DNA from: CAYNWT01 sp964450955
GTDB lineage: Bacteria > Planctomycetota > Planctomycetia > Planctomycetales > Planctomycetaceae
Reading direction: 5' to 3'
NCBI GenBank assembly: GCA_964450955.1
Contig: CAYVFI010000012.1
Coordinates: forward strand, 1 to 64,000
DNA: 64,000 nt
The position numbers were made by a program, and so were the translations under genes. The notes beneath the pieces are model-generated. The model searched no databases, was not told the origin of the DNA, and was given only the letters and a program-made list of their open reading frames with translations. This document shows, piece by piece, positions 52,667 to 61,508 of the stretch (position 1 is its first letter; the number at the start of each line of letters is the position of its first letter).

Positions 52667-53785
52667 CTACTCGCTGTTGCTCTCATTCTCAGAACCGTCC
52701 TCCGCCTGTTCCTGCACATCGCCAACCTTGTAGCCCGCGCGGAGGAAGAAAAACATTCCGACGAATGTCACAGGAATCCACTGCAGCATGTGGTAGTAAA
52801 TCGATGCGGCGAAAATATCTTCTTCTCTGCCGGGGACGAATTGCTTCAACACCAGCAGGAAACAAATCTGGATGACGCCGAAGTAACCAGGCGACGCCGG
52901 AACGGTCACACCAATGGCCGTCGCACCCAGTACGATTGCCGACACAGTGGGCGAGACTTTGATTCCGAATGCCCAAAGAGCCAGGTGAATCGTCAGGCCG
53001 TTCAGAAACCACTGAAGAAACGACGTGGTCATGATTCCTGCCAGCAACTTGCCGCTACGCAGCGAAGCAAGCCCTTCGGCACCGGTCTCTACAAGTCCCA
53101 CAATCTTGCCCCGCAGTCCTGCGGGGATGAATGGGAAGAACCCCAGGCAGCGTTCGACAAGAGCGACAACGGGTTTGGTCCAGATTAGATAAATGGCCGC
53201 GCAGATCAGACCAAGGCAAACCAGGCCGGCAAAGATTTTTGCCGACCGAACAATTTTTGGATCAATTTGCGCCGCATCGACCAGCAACAGACCAGTCATG
53301 AGGATGGTCAGGATAGCGATGACGTCAAAGATGCGTTCCAACACAATGCTGGACAGCACGGCCGTTCTGGGGAGTCTCGATTGGCGCGAGAACACAAAGA
53401 CACGAACGAACTCACCAAGGTGAGCCGGCAGGACGTTGTTGAACGCAAACCCCACAATGGTCGGTGGAAACAAATCTCGCAGCGGCCGGAAGGTTCCAAG
53501 TGGAGCCAGCAGGAATCTCCAGCGGATCGTCTTCAGCCAATAGAACAGTGACAGGCACAGCAACATGAGAGGCAACGAGCGGTAGTCAGCATCCTTGAAC
53601 GCGGCCGCGATTTTCGAAAACACTTCCGCGGCGGATTTCTTCTGGCCGTCGTCGCCAACCAGCATCTGCTGAAACGCCCACCACAGGCACCCGGCTGTTA
53701 CCAGAATACCCAGTGTGAGGTTGAACCATTTCGATTTGTAAAACGGCTTAGATTGGTTGCTCACGTTTGTTCCGTCTACCGGCAT
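52667..53785 (-). CDS. Flippase-like membrane protein (UPF0104/LPG synthase TM domain)
   Basis: A 372-residue integral membrane protein of the lysylphosphatidylglycerol synthase transmembrane family without the synthase domain. Eight or so hydrophobic segments are seen; motifs include RWRFLLAPLG, FNNVLPAHLGEFVRVF, LSSIVLERIFDV and TVPASPGYFGVIQ. The start is uncertain: ATG at 53785 (MPVDGTN) or at 53869 (MAVPDLRG), neither with a good ribosome site. It may translocate a lipid or glycolipid, in keeping with the glycosyltransferase divergent to it. Confidence 0.8.
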   Translation of the reverse strand: MPVDGTNVSNQSKPFYKSKWFNLTLGILVTAGCLWWAFQQMLVGDDGQKKSAAEVFSKIAAAFKDADYRSLPLMLLCLSLFYWLKTIRWRFLLAPLGTFRPLRDLFPPTIVGFAFNNVLPAHLGEFVRVFVFSRQSRLPRTAVLSSIVLERIFDVIAILTILMTGLLLVDAAQIDPKIVRSAKIFAGLVCLGLICAAIYLIWTKPVVALVERCLGFFPFIPAGLRGKIVGLVETGAEGLASLRSGKLLAGIMTTSFLQWFLNGLTIHLALWAFGIKVSPTVSAIVLGATAIGVTVPASPGYFGVIQICFLLVLKQFVPGREEDIFAASIYYHMLQWIPVTFVGMFFFLRAGYKVGDVQEQAEDGSENESNSE

Positions 53786-54004
53786 GTCATCCAACGCGGC
53801 AAGTCGGAGGTCTGCCCGATTGACCAGTTCGCCCGGTTCTTTGAAACCACGGAGGTCAGGAACAGCCATTCACGCGTAGGTCGGTCACATATTGACCAGA
53901 AATCGAAGTCTCGTCTATCTTCCCATTCTACCTCAACACCAAAACGCAGCGCCGACCAATCTCGTTGGCGATTCTGTAATGCAATCGTCCAAGGATGGGC
54001 CGCT

Positions 54005-54739
54005 ATGAAGCAAATCGTCTGCATGAACTGGGGAACCGCCTACGGAGCGGACTATGTGAACCGGCTCTACGGGATGGTTTCACGAAACATCACTGGCCCC
54101 TTCAAGCTGGTCTGCTACACCGACAACCGCGAAGGGATTAATCCGGAAGTCGAAGTGTATGACTGTCCGGAAGTAGACATTCCCCATCCGAAACGAAACA
54201 AGGGCTTCCGCAAGATCAGCCTGTGGGCCGAAACCCTGCCAGGCCTCGACGGCGATGTTCTGTTCCTCGATCTCGACATCGTGATCACAGACAACATCGA
54301 TTGCTTCTTTGAATACGAACCGGAATCCGACTTCGTTGTGATCCATAACTGGACGCAACCGGACAAGAAAATTGGTAACACATCTGCGTACCGGTTCCGA
54401 GTCGGCAGCCATCCGTACTTGTTGTCCAACCTGTTAGAGAACCACGAAGACGTGATGGCCAGGTTTACGAACTCACAGACCTACATCAGCTACACCGTCG
54501 AGAACATGTCGTTCTGGCCGGACCAATGGTGCCGCAGCTTCAAAGTTCATTGCGTGCCGAAAGGCATCAAACGCTGGATTGTGGAACCGTACCTGCCCGA
54601 AGGCACCAAGCTGGTGGCGTTTCCTGGTAGCCCGAATCCACCGGACGCGGCAGCAGGGCGCTGGCCCGGCCCGTTCCACAAACGGATCTACAAACACATC
54701 CGCCCCACGGAGTGGGTTTCAGAGAACTGGAAGGCGTAA
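54005..54739 (+). CDS. Putative GT-A fold glycosyltransferase
   Basis: A 244-residue protein. I use the ATG at 54005 (MKQIVCMNWGTAYGADYVNRLYGMV); the frame extends to 53753 through the divergent intergenic region. DGDVLFLDLDIVITD (about 81-95) contains a DxD-type metal site, and CYTDNREG near 38 supports a GT-A fold. The sugar donor and acceptor are unknown. A terminator at 54781 follows. Confidence 0.75.
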   Translation: MKQIVCMNWGTAYGADYVNRLYGMVSRNITGPFKLVCYTDNREGINPEVEVYDCPEVDIPHPKRNKGFRKISLWAETLPGLDGDVLFLDLDIVITDNIDCFFEYEPESDFVVIHNWTQPDKKIGNTSAYRFRVGSHPYLLSNLLENHEDVMARFTNSQTYISYTVENMSFWPDQWCRSFKVHCVPKGIKRWIVEPYLPEGTKLVAFPGSPNPPDAAAGRWPGPFHKRIYKHIRPTEWVSENWKA

Positions 54740-54780
54740 CTGCACCCTCGCCTCTTTTTTCATCACCGCGCATAAGAAAA

Positions 54781-54804
54781 GGCACCTCGCCAAAACGAGG
54801 TGCC
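54781..54804. terminator. Bidirectional terminator
   Basis: GGCACCTCG at 54781-54789 pairs with CGAGGTGCC at 54796-54804 (loop CCAAAA). It is followed by TCTTTT on the plus strand and by TTTTCTTAT on the minus strand, so it can end both the glycosyltransferase and the DsbA-like gene. Confidence 0.85.
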
Positions 54805-54829
54805 TCTTTTAACCGCCGCGGTCGCTGAC

Positions 54830-55609
54830 TTACTTCTTGTCAGCGAACTGCTGTGCGATCGTTGTGACCAACGTCTGAGTCGGAACCTCACCCGACATTG
54901 TTCTTCGTGGGAACATCAACTTAGGTACCTGAGACGCACCGGCTTTCAGGTACAGGCTCACGTGGCTTTGGATGTACTGCGAGGCATAAGGCTTCGCCAT
55001 TTCTGCTCGTAGCTTTTCGGCTCCAACTAACTGCTCGCCAAACTGACGAGCCTCAAAAGCAGTCCGAGCACCCGGTGCCGCGAACATCCAGTCGTGGAAC
55101 TGATGGAAGCTTGAAGGTTTGCATCGCCAGACTGAAATTGCGATTCTCGAGACTTCACATGACTCAGCATGTTTTGGGTTCACCGCGCGGACGGCGCCGT
55201 TGCATTTATTGTCCAGAGGAACCGGCAGCACGATGACCGCCAGATCTTTGCCGTACTTCTTGAACGCACCTTCTACAGATTTGTGTGTGTTTTTGCAGTG
55301 CGGGCACGTGTAGTCAAACATTTCAACAAATACGTACTTCGCGTCCGGGTTGCCAATGGAAGGCCAGTGCTTGACGTTAAGCTGCCTGCGGACCCCGTTA
55401 GCCAGATTGATGGTCGCCATGTTGGCCGGCTTCTGCGCCGGCTTCATGACCGTTGTTTTCTTAGGCACTGCCTTCGCCGCTGACGTCGAAGTCGACGCTG
55501 GCTGAGCGGACTTGGTTTGCAAGGCTGGCTTTGCGCCGGTGTTCTGTTGAACTTGTCCGGACTCCTGACCAAGAGTCAGACATGAGGCGAGTGTGATTAG
55601 CATGAACAT
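54830..55609 (-). CDS. DsbA-like thioredoxin-fold protein
   Basis: A 259-residue exported thiol oxidoreductase. A short leader (MFMLITLASCLTLGQ) is followed by a low-complexity Ala/Thr/Lys linker (to about 62). The thioredoxin-fold domain has the CPHC active site (Cys102, Cys105) in EMFDYTCPHCKNTH and the cis-proline loop SQVPKLMFP. Another pair of cysteines (KCNGAV, SCEVS, RCKPS) lies between. It follows the VKOR gene by 11 bp, so VKOR probably reoxidises it: together they form a disulfide-bond pathway outside the cytoplasm. Confidence 0.88.
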   Translation of the reverse strand: MFMLITLASCLTLGQESGQVQQNTGAKPALQTKSAQPASTSTSAAKAVPKKTTVMKPAQKPANMATINLANGVRRQLNVKHWPSIGNPDAKYVFVEMFDYTCPHCKNTHKSVEGAFKKYGKDLAVIVLPVPLDNKCNGAVRAVNPKHAESCEVSRIAISVWRCKPSSFHQFHDWMFAAPGARTAFEARQFGEQLVGAEKLRAEMAKPYASQYIQSHVSLYLKAGASQVPKLMFPRRTMSGEVPTQTLVTTIAQQFADKK

Positions 55610-55620
55610 AGGGGGAAGTC

Positions 55621-56448
55621 CTACAGAGAGGCAGTTGGTTCACTTGGCGAGTCTTCTTCTTCGATTATCGGTGGAGCAAACTCTTCAATGACCGGCGGAG
55701 AAAATTCCTCAATCACTGGTGGAGCCCACTCCGTGTCACCGTCACCCTCCATGTCCATTCCAGGCGGAGCGAAGATGGCATCGTTGCCGTCCTCGACACC
55801 GGGCGGAACAACTGCTCCTCCCGCTGGTTCTACCGGGAACTCCTGAACCTCAAACTGAGGCTCTGGCTTATAGATTAGCTGCCCACCGACCAAGACGCTA
55901 ACACCGAAAACACTAAGTATTGCGAGTCGAGTTGTATACCGCTGTGCTGGCCGGTGCCACAAAATCAGACCGGCAATACACAATCCACACCCGTGGGCGA
56001 CGAGGCACCATTTGCACAGATGCCCGATGACCAAAACCTGAAGCGAGATAAACCACACTGCGGCCAAACCGGCCGCGATACCACCGGCGGTCATAACCGC
56101 CCAGGCCGCCTTCCGCAGGCTGGTTACCTGAGAATTCGCGAAGCTTAGCCCCGTCAAACAGGCCACATACATTCCACACGCTGTCAGGCCAACGGGAATC
56201 CCAAACCAGGTGCCCCAACGACTCTTGGTCACGTGGTCACAGTCCCAGACACCGCCGCCACACCCTGCAATCTTGCTGCCGGTGAGCCCGGTATAAGCAA
56301 GGTATCCAGAGACACCCAATGCGACCGCACAAAGTAGTCGAAGGGTCCAGATAACTTTCGGTGATGGCACGTGGTTAACCATGGCACTGTTGGCGGAAGC
56401 GGACGTGTCCTTCCCGTCCCAGATGCGCAACTCCTGTGTGGTTATCAT
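55621..56448 (-). CDS. Vitamin K epoxide reductase family membrane protein
   Basis: A 275-residue VKOR homologue. I use the ATG at 56448; ATG at 56382 is an alternative. Four to five membrane helices span about 35-195. The cysteines Cys63 and Cys70 (GCGGGVWDC) form the loop pair, and Cys145-Lys-Trp-Cys148 is the quinone-reducing CxxC. The cytoplasm-distal tail is strongly acidic with three repeats of PPVIEEF type. It passes electrons from the DsbA-like partner to quinone. The unfused VKOR plus separate thioredoxin-fold partner is the bacterial split form. Confidence 0.9.
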   Translation of the reverse strand: MITTQELRIWDGKDTSASANSAMVNHVPSPKVIWTLRLLCAVALGVSGYLAYTGLTGSKIAGCGGGVWDCDHVTKSRWGTWFGIPVGLTACGMYVACLTGLSFANSQVTSLRKAAWAVMTAGGIAAGLAAVWFISLQVLVIGHLCKWCLVAHGCGLCIAGLILWHRPAQRYTTRLAILSVFGVSVLVGGQLIYKPEPQFEVQEFPVEPAGGAVVPPGVEDGNDAIFAPPGMDMEGDGDTEWAPPVIEEFSPPVIEEFAPPIIEEEDSPSEPTASL

Positions 56449-56739
56449 AGGACTGTTGTTTCGTTTCAGACCAGACTTTTGTGTTTGCTGCGTAATCCAC
56501 ACCCGTGGTAACAGACGGTCTTGCCCAAAAATCCGGGCGGCGTTTCGTCAGGATGTGTTCCACGATTGTTCACCGCGTTCACCGTATCCGCGCTCACAAT
56601 ACTGCTGGACAGGGACTCTTTTTGACTGATGCTGAAACGAAATCCGTTTCTCTTTCCGAGCCACTACATTTTAACGGTCGTTCACACGGCTGTCTGCGAA
56701 TCGATGTCCACGTCTATTTCTTACTGTAACAATCTGACT

Positions 56740-57849
56740 CTATTGCGCCCGGCCGACAGCAGTATAAAGTTCCAGCGTTTGGGCAAGCATTTGACTAAGC
56801 GTAAACAGGGAATTCGAGGCAATAGAGGTAGCCTGAGCAGATTTTAACTGCGTCTGCACTGCCTCAATTAAACCCGCCATCCCCCCCACAGGAACGCGAC
56901 CTTCAGGGAACAACTGACCAAGTATCTCCCCCACACCCCCATGCTCGTAGCCAACGACAGGAGTCCCCAAAGACAGCGCCTCCAGGACGGTTCGCCCGAA
57001 GGACTCGGGTTTGTTCGACAGTGAAACGACCACTGAGCTAATGCTCATTATGTTGCGCAAGTCACTGCGGTGGCCGGTCATTACGACGTTCGGAACCCCA
57101 TCGGCAGCCTCCCTTAGCTCGCGCGCGTAACCCATGCGGCGGGGATCTTCGCCGCCTACGATCAGACCCATCGCTGGAGACCCAGTCGCTTGAAGGGCTT
57201 CCATGAGCTTGAGAAAGTCCATGTGCCCTTTAAGACGCGTAAGGCGGCCGGGCAATAAAATTAGTGGCCTGGAAGCAAGTTGGTACTGACTGCGAAACTG
57301 CCGCTCCCAATCGGCGTCCACCTGAAAGCTCGGACAGTATTCTGCCGGCTCGACACCGCGGTAAATCAGTTCCAGCCGATTTGGTTCTACATCCGGGTAA
57401 TTCGACAGCACGTAGTCCCGAACAGTTTTAGAAACGCAAATGACACGGTCTCCACGCGTCATGATTTTGCTGAACCGATTTACCGAGTACAGCCCATGGA
57501 CGGTTGTTACGAACGCGGGCCGGTCGTGTCCGAACCACTTAAGTGCCAAAACGGACAACCACGCCGGAACGCGCGACCGCGCGTGCAAAACGTTGACGTT
57601 GTTTTCTCGCAGTACCGTTCGTAATTTTGGGATCAGAGCCAGCGTTGTCGGCCCTTTGCGACCAACGGCCATCGCAATGTGTTCAGAACCAGCCTGCTGC
57701 AGCGCCTCGACCATGCGACCGCCAGCGGAAATGACAATCGACCGGTGCCCCGCTTCGACCAGTGCCCTGGCGACCTCCAAAGTGCCCTTCTCTACGCCAC
57801 CGCTGTGCATTTCGGGCAGTATTTGAGCGACGGTTAGCAAGCGAGTCAT
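56740..57849 (-). CDS. Group 4 family glycosyltransferase
   Basis: A 369-residue GT-B transferase (GT4 class). I use the ATG at 57849 (MTRLLTVAQILPEMHSGGVE), preceded by AAGGGG; a TTG six codons upstream is possible. Features are HSGGVEKGTLEVARAL, HARSRVPAWLS, PGRLTRLKGHMDFLKLMEAL (about 205-224), and the donor-binding NKPESFGRTVLEALSLGTPVVGYEHGG. It likely builds a cell-envelope glycan. It is divergent from the WaaP-like kinase with a 133-bp gap. Confidence 0.9.
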   Translation of the reverse strand: MTRLLTVAQILPEMHSGGVEKGTLEVARALVEAGHRSIVISAGGRMVEALQQAGSEHIAMAVGRKGPTTLALIPKLRTVLRENNVNVLHARSRVPAWLSVLALKWFGHDRPAFVTTVHGLYSVNRFSKIMTRGDRVICVSKTVRDYVLSNYPDVEPNRLELIYRGVEPAEYCPSFQVDADWERQFRSQYQLASRPLILLPGRLTRLKGHMDFLKLMEALQATGSPAMGLIVGGEDPRRMGYARELREAADGVPNVVMTGHRSDLRNIMSISSVVVSLSNKPESFGRTVLEALSLGTPVVGYEHGGVGEILGQLFPEGRVPVGGMAGLIEAVQTQLKSAQATSIASNSLFTLSQMLAQTLELYTAVGRAQ

Positions 57850-57982
57850 CCCCTTCGGGCTGGACAAACACAGAGCGGTTCTTTGGCCGACAGGATAGGT
57901 CCGCTTAGAAAACTCGGCAATGTGGGTAGTGTGAATGTCGCTGTTGCCGCAATGTTCGTTTCCGCTTTAAACTCGCCACGCC

Positions 57983-58912
57983 ATGGACGGAAGTACGCGA
58001 GCCCAACCAGTATCTGTCTACCGCTGGCCAGACGATTACATCGCCCTGGACAACGGGCGTGTACTTGTGCGGCCAGACTGCGTTGACGGATTTCGCGAGT
58101 CTGGCTGGGAAACTCTCGCGGGGCTGATGCAGGCCACCAACGTCGAAGTCATCCGCAGCCTCACCTCGCGCGATAACTGCAAGGTGCAGATTCCGACCGC
58201 TAATGGTTCTGTGGTTGGGTATTTGAAGCGTCACCGAGTCCGATCGCTGAGGCGATGGTACCTGGAAAGCGGCCGACGTCGAGCGGCACAATCTCCGGGC
58301 ATGGCTGAAGCCGGCGCCGTCGGGTGGTGCCAGGCAGCGGGTGTTCCCACCGTTAACGTCATCGCTGCTGGTCATGCGAAGGGGAACCGATCGTGGCAGT
58401 CAGATTCGTTCTTCATATCGGAAGAACTCGCGAACTGCCAACCGGCCAACAATCACTGGTTCCAATTCGAACAAAGACATTCGCCGCCGGACGGTTTCGC
58501 CAGCAGTTTGCAAACCCGCCACGAGGTTCTGCAAGCGGTCGCCAGAACAGCAAGGAGATTCCACCGAGCCGGTCTGTCGCACTACGACTTCTACCTGGAA
58601 CATTTTTTCGTAACGCCCGGCCCAAACCCAACAGCGTTTTTGCTAGACCTACAACGTGTCGAACATCATCCACACGCCCCAACTCGCTGGCGCGCGGTGA
58701 ACAAGGATCTTGGCCAATTTCTATCGTCATGTGATCGCTATGGATTCTCCGCGGACGAACGTTCGGAATGGAGCCGCTGGTACTTCGCCGATGAATCCGG
58801 CCCGCGCGGTTTGACCATGGGCGATTCTCTGCGCGTCCATGTCGCCAACGGCCGACTCCAACTACGCCGCTTCCGACGCAAATTGCAAAAGCGCCCAAAT
58901 CGGGCCGCCTAA
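57983..58912 (+). CDS. WaaP-like lipopolysaccharide core kinase family protein
   Basis: A 309-residue protein with the kinase-like fold of the Kdo/WaaP family: HRAGLSHYDFYLEHFFV at about 195-211, where the usual catalytic H-x-D is HYD, and FLLDLQRVEHH near 218-228 with DLQRV standing for the DFG region. AAGVPTVNVIAAG and FFISEELANC match the N-lobe. WaaP enzymes phosphorylate lipid A-core heptose. The gene shares its divergent promoter region with a GT4 glycosyltransferase, which fits an envelope role. The N-lobe lysine is not obvious. Confidence 0.75.
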   Translation: MDGSTRAQPVSVYRWPDDYIALDNGRVLVRPDCVDGFRESGWETLAGLMQATNVEVIRSLTSRDNCKVQIPTANGSVVGYLKRHRVRSLRRWYLESGRRRAAQSPGMAEAGAVGWCQAAGVPTVNVIAAGHAKGNRSWQSDSFFISEELANCQPANNHWFQFEQRHSPPDGFASSLQTRHEVLQAVARTARRFHRAGLSHYDFYLEHFFVTPGPNPTAFLLDLQRVEHHPHAPTRWRAVNKDLGQFLSSCDRYGFSADERSEWSRWYFADESGPRGLTMGDSLRVHVANGRLQLRRFRRKLQKRPNRAA

Positions 58913-59116
58913 GGCGCAGTGAAGTTACCTTCAGGTTTGTGTCGGCCGCAGTCCGCGTTCGTTCAGGTGCGGTTCCACCCGAATCGAATCAAGAGACTAA
59001 GCATTTGTGTTGCCCACGAACTGGTGCAATTCAGTATGGCTGTCGCGACGACTTGTCGAGACGTGTGTGTATGCGTTCTACTTCGGCATTCACATTCACT
59101 GACCAGACGGTGCCCC

Positions 59117-60349
59117 ATGGATCGCCAGAGACTTCTTGATCGCTTTCTTCAGTACGTTCAGATTGACACCACTGCCGTGGAAGACAGCGGGCAGTACCCC
59201 AGCAGTTCCGGACAGTTGGAAATGGGCAAACTGCTGGTCGAACAAATGCTGGCTATGGGCATCACCGATGCAGCGCAGGATGAATTCGGAATCGTCATGG
59301 GAACCGTTCCCGGCAACGTTGCCGGCGCGCCGGTTGTGGCTTTCAATTCGCATGTTGATACATCGCCCGAAACCACAGGCAAGGGCGTGAAGCCAAATGT
59401 GATAGATGACTTCGATGGCAAAGACATCACGTTGTCCGGCGATCCAACAAAAATCATCACCGCAGCTTCGTGCGCTGAACTGCCCGACGCCAAAGGCAAG
59501 ACCATCATCACCACCGATGGAACCACGCTACTGGGTGGTGACGACAAAGCCGGCGTCGCCATTATCATGGAACTGGCGAACCACCTTTTGGAAAACGCTG
59601 AGATCCCACGCGGCGACGTGCGGTTACTGTTTACCTGCGATGAAGAAATCGGACACGGTGTCGATCACGTTGACATTAAAAAGGTCAACGCGACCGTCTG
59701 CTACAACTTCGATGGCGGCGAACAGGACAAGGTCGACAGCGAAACGTTTTCGGCAGATATGGCTCTCATCACGTTCCGCGGCGTGAACATTCACCCGGCC
59801 ATCGCCAAAGACAAAATGGTTAACGCCATGCGCGCAGCCGGGCATTTTCTTTCACGCCTGCCTGCCGACCTTTCGCCCGAACGAACCGATGGCCGCGACG
59901 GATTTCTGCACCCGTACGTCCTGGAAGGCGGCGTCGCGGAAGTGACACTGAAGGTTCTCATCCGCGATTTCGATTCCAACAAACTGACAGAACACGCCGC
60001 GGTACTTAACAAACTCGCGACGGAAGTTCAAAACGACTGTCCCGGAACGACAATCGACATCGAGATCATCCGCCAATACCGCAACATGGCCGACGGCCTG
60101 GTCAACGAACCTCGCGCCGTCGCGTTGGCGATGAAGGCTCACGAAGTCCTGGGACGCATTCCTGAGATGACAATCGTCCGGGGCGGCACCGACGGTTCTC
60201 GACTCACAGAACTTGGCTTGCCAACGCCAAACCTTTCATCAGGCCAGCACAATATCCACTCGCCGCTTGAGTGGGCCTGCCTGGACGAAATGTACGCAGC
60301 CTGCGAAGTGGGCGTTGAGATCGTGAAGCTGTGGAGCGCCGAAAAGTAG
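59117..60349 (+). CDS. pepT: Peptidase T (tripeptide aminopeptidase)
   Basis: A 410-residue M20 peptidase matching PepT length. The ATG at 59117 (MDRQRLLDRFLQYVQIDTT) is the family start; the frame runs to 58919. Zinc motifs are NSHVDTSPE near 76, GGDDKAGVA near 139, CDEEIGHGVDHVD near 175 and GGTDGSRLTELGLPTPN near 355. It trims the N-terminal residue from tripeptides. The stop codon TAG lies in a GTAG that starts a REP-like GC-rich segment at 60346. Confidence 0.95.
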   Translation: MDRQRLLDRFLQYVQIDTTAVEDSGQYPSSSGQLEMGKLLVEQMLAMGITDAAQDEFGIVMGTVPGNVAGAPVVAFNSHVDTSPETTGKGVKPNVIDDFDGKDITLSGDPTKIITAASCAELPDAKGKTIITTDGTTLLGGDDKAGVAIIMELANHLLENAEIPRGDVRLLFTCDEEIGHGVDHVDIKKVNATVCYNFDGGEQDKVDSETFSADMALITFRGVNIHPAIAKDKMVNAMRAAGHFLSRLPADLSPERTDGRDGFLHPYVLEGGVAEVTLKVLIRDFDSNKLTEHAAVLNKLATEVQNDCPGTTIDIEIIRQYRNMADGLVNEPRAVALAMKAHEVLGRIPEMTIVRGGTDGSRLTELGLPTPNLSSGQHNIHSPLEWACLDEMYAACEVGVEIVKLWSAEK

Positions 60350-60469
60350 CCAGGCTCCAACCAGCGCTTCGCAGGAACGTTGGCGGCCCTGACTCCGGCG
60401 AAGGTTCCCGAGCAGTACGGCCATCCTTCGTCACAATTGGTGCAGGTTGCTGCGGGTTGCCGGAGCCTG
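60346..60469. repeat. REP-like segment between convergent pepT and rluA-type genes
   Basis: GTAGCCAGGCTCC starts at 60346, overlapping the pepT stop. CAGGCTCC (60351-60358) has a perfect complement GGAGCCTG at 60462-60469. No T-rich tract follows. The GTAG head over a stop codon parallels the element at 17097. Confidence 0.4.
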
Positions 60470-60471
60470 CG

Positions 60472-61389
60472 TTAGTTCTTCTTCAGGAACTTTGCCATGG
60501 CTGGTGGGAGAGGTGATTCCAGCAGCAGTGGTTCGCCCGTGAGGGGGTGGTCGAAGCCCAGGGTTCTGGCATGCAGGGCGATGCGCTTTCGAATCCAGCG
60601 GGGGTGGGTGGCTTGCTTTGGCTTGTAGCGACGGTCGCCCAAAACGGGAAAGCCGGCATGAGCCAGGTGGACACGAATTTGGTTCCGGCAGCCGGTTTCC
60701 ATCGTGAGTTCAAGAAGCGTGGTGTCGCGCAGGCGATCCAGAATTTTGTAATGCGTGATGGCGAGTTCGGTGTCTTTTCCTTCGCGCGTGACGAAGCGGT
60801 CCAGGTTCCTGCCGGTTCCCAGGTGCGAATGAAACGTGCCGTCATCACCCTGCATGCAGCCTGCGACAATGGCCGTATAAGTTCGCTGGGGTTTCTTCTC
60901 TTTGAACTGATCAATCAGCACGTCAGCCAATTTCCGATGCTTACCGAACACCAGCAAGCCGCTGACGTCACGGTCCAGGCGATGAACAACCCACGCTTCT
61001 TTCGCTCGCTTTGAATGGCTGATGCACATAGAAACGCGATCGACCAGCGTGTTTGATTCGCGTTTGTCGGTTGGAACCGTCAGTGTTCCGGCGGCCTTAT
61101 CGACGACAATCAGGTGTTCGTCTTCGTAGGCAATTGTGAAGGTTCTATCGTCCCAGCGTTTCTTCTTTTCAGAGTACCTGCGGTCGGGTTCGTAGTTAAC
61201 CGTGACCACATCTCCCGCCTTGACCATTGTGGCTCCACTGTCGCACGGAGCATCGTTGACAGTCACACAGGCGTTATCAAACATTCCGCGAACCTGACGG
61301 TGCGACGATTCGGACAGATGCCGAACAACCACATCGGCGCGAACCTTGCCTGATCCTTCGATGGTTGTTGATCGGGTCGTGAGCGGCAT
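60472..61389 (-). CDS. RluA-family RNA pseudouridine synthase
   Basis: A 305-residue protein. The ATG at 61389 (MPLTTRSTTIEGSG) gives the S4-type N-terminus; the frame extends to 61608. The catalytic motif HRLDRDVSGLLVFGK (Asp at about 137) and METGCRNQIRVHLAHAGFPVLGD are typical of the RluA family. A C-terminal basic region ends KFLKKN. It converts uridine to pseudouridine in rRNA or tRNA; which positions cannot be told. Confidence 0.92.
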   Translation of the reverse strand: MPLTTRSTTIEGSGKVRADVVVRHLSESSHRQVRGMFDNACVTVNDAPCDSGATMVKAGDVVTVNYEPDRRYSEKKKRWDDRTFTIAYEDEHLIVVDKAAGTLTVPTDKRESNTLVDRVSMCISHSKRAKEAWVVHRLDRDVSGLLVFGKHRKLADVLIDQFKEKKPQRTYTAIVAGCMQGDDGTFHSHLGTGRNLDRFVTREGKDTELAITHYKILDRLRDTTLLELTMETGCRNQIRVHLAHAGFPVLGDRRYKPKQATHPRWIRKRIALHARTLGFDHPLTGEPLLLESPLPPAMAKFLKKN

Positions 61390-61508
61390 GTCGGTAAGCT
61401 TGCTGTCTGTGCGAAAAGAAGTTGCAAGCAGCGATTCTGGCGCGATGGGTGACTGCTTGCAACTGGTGACGTCGCAGCATCGCAGAGAAAGAAGGAGACC
61501 GGCAGAAC

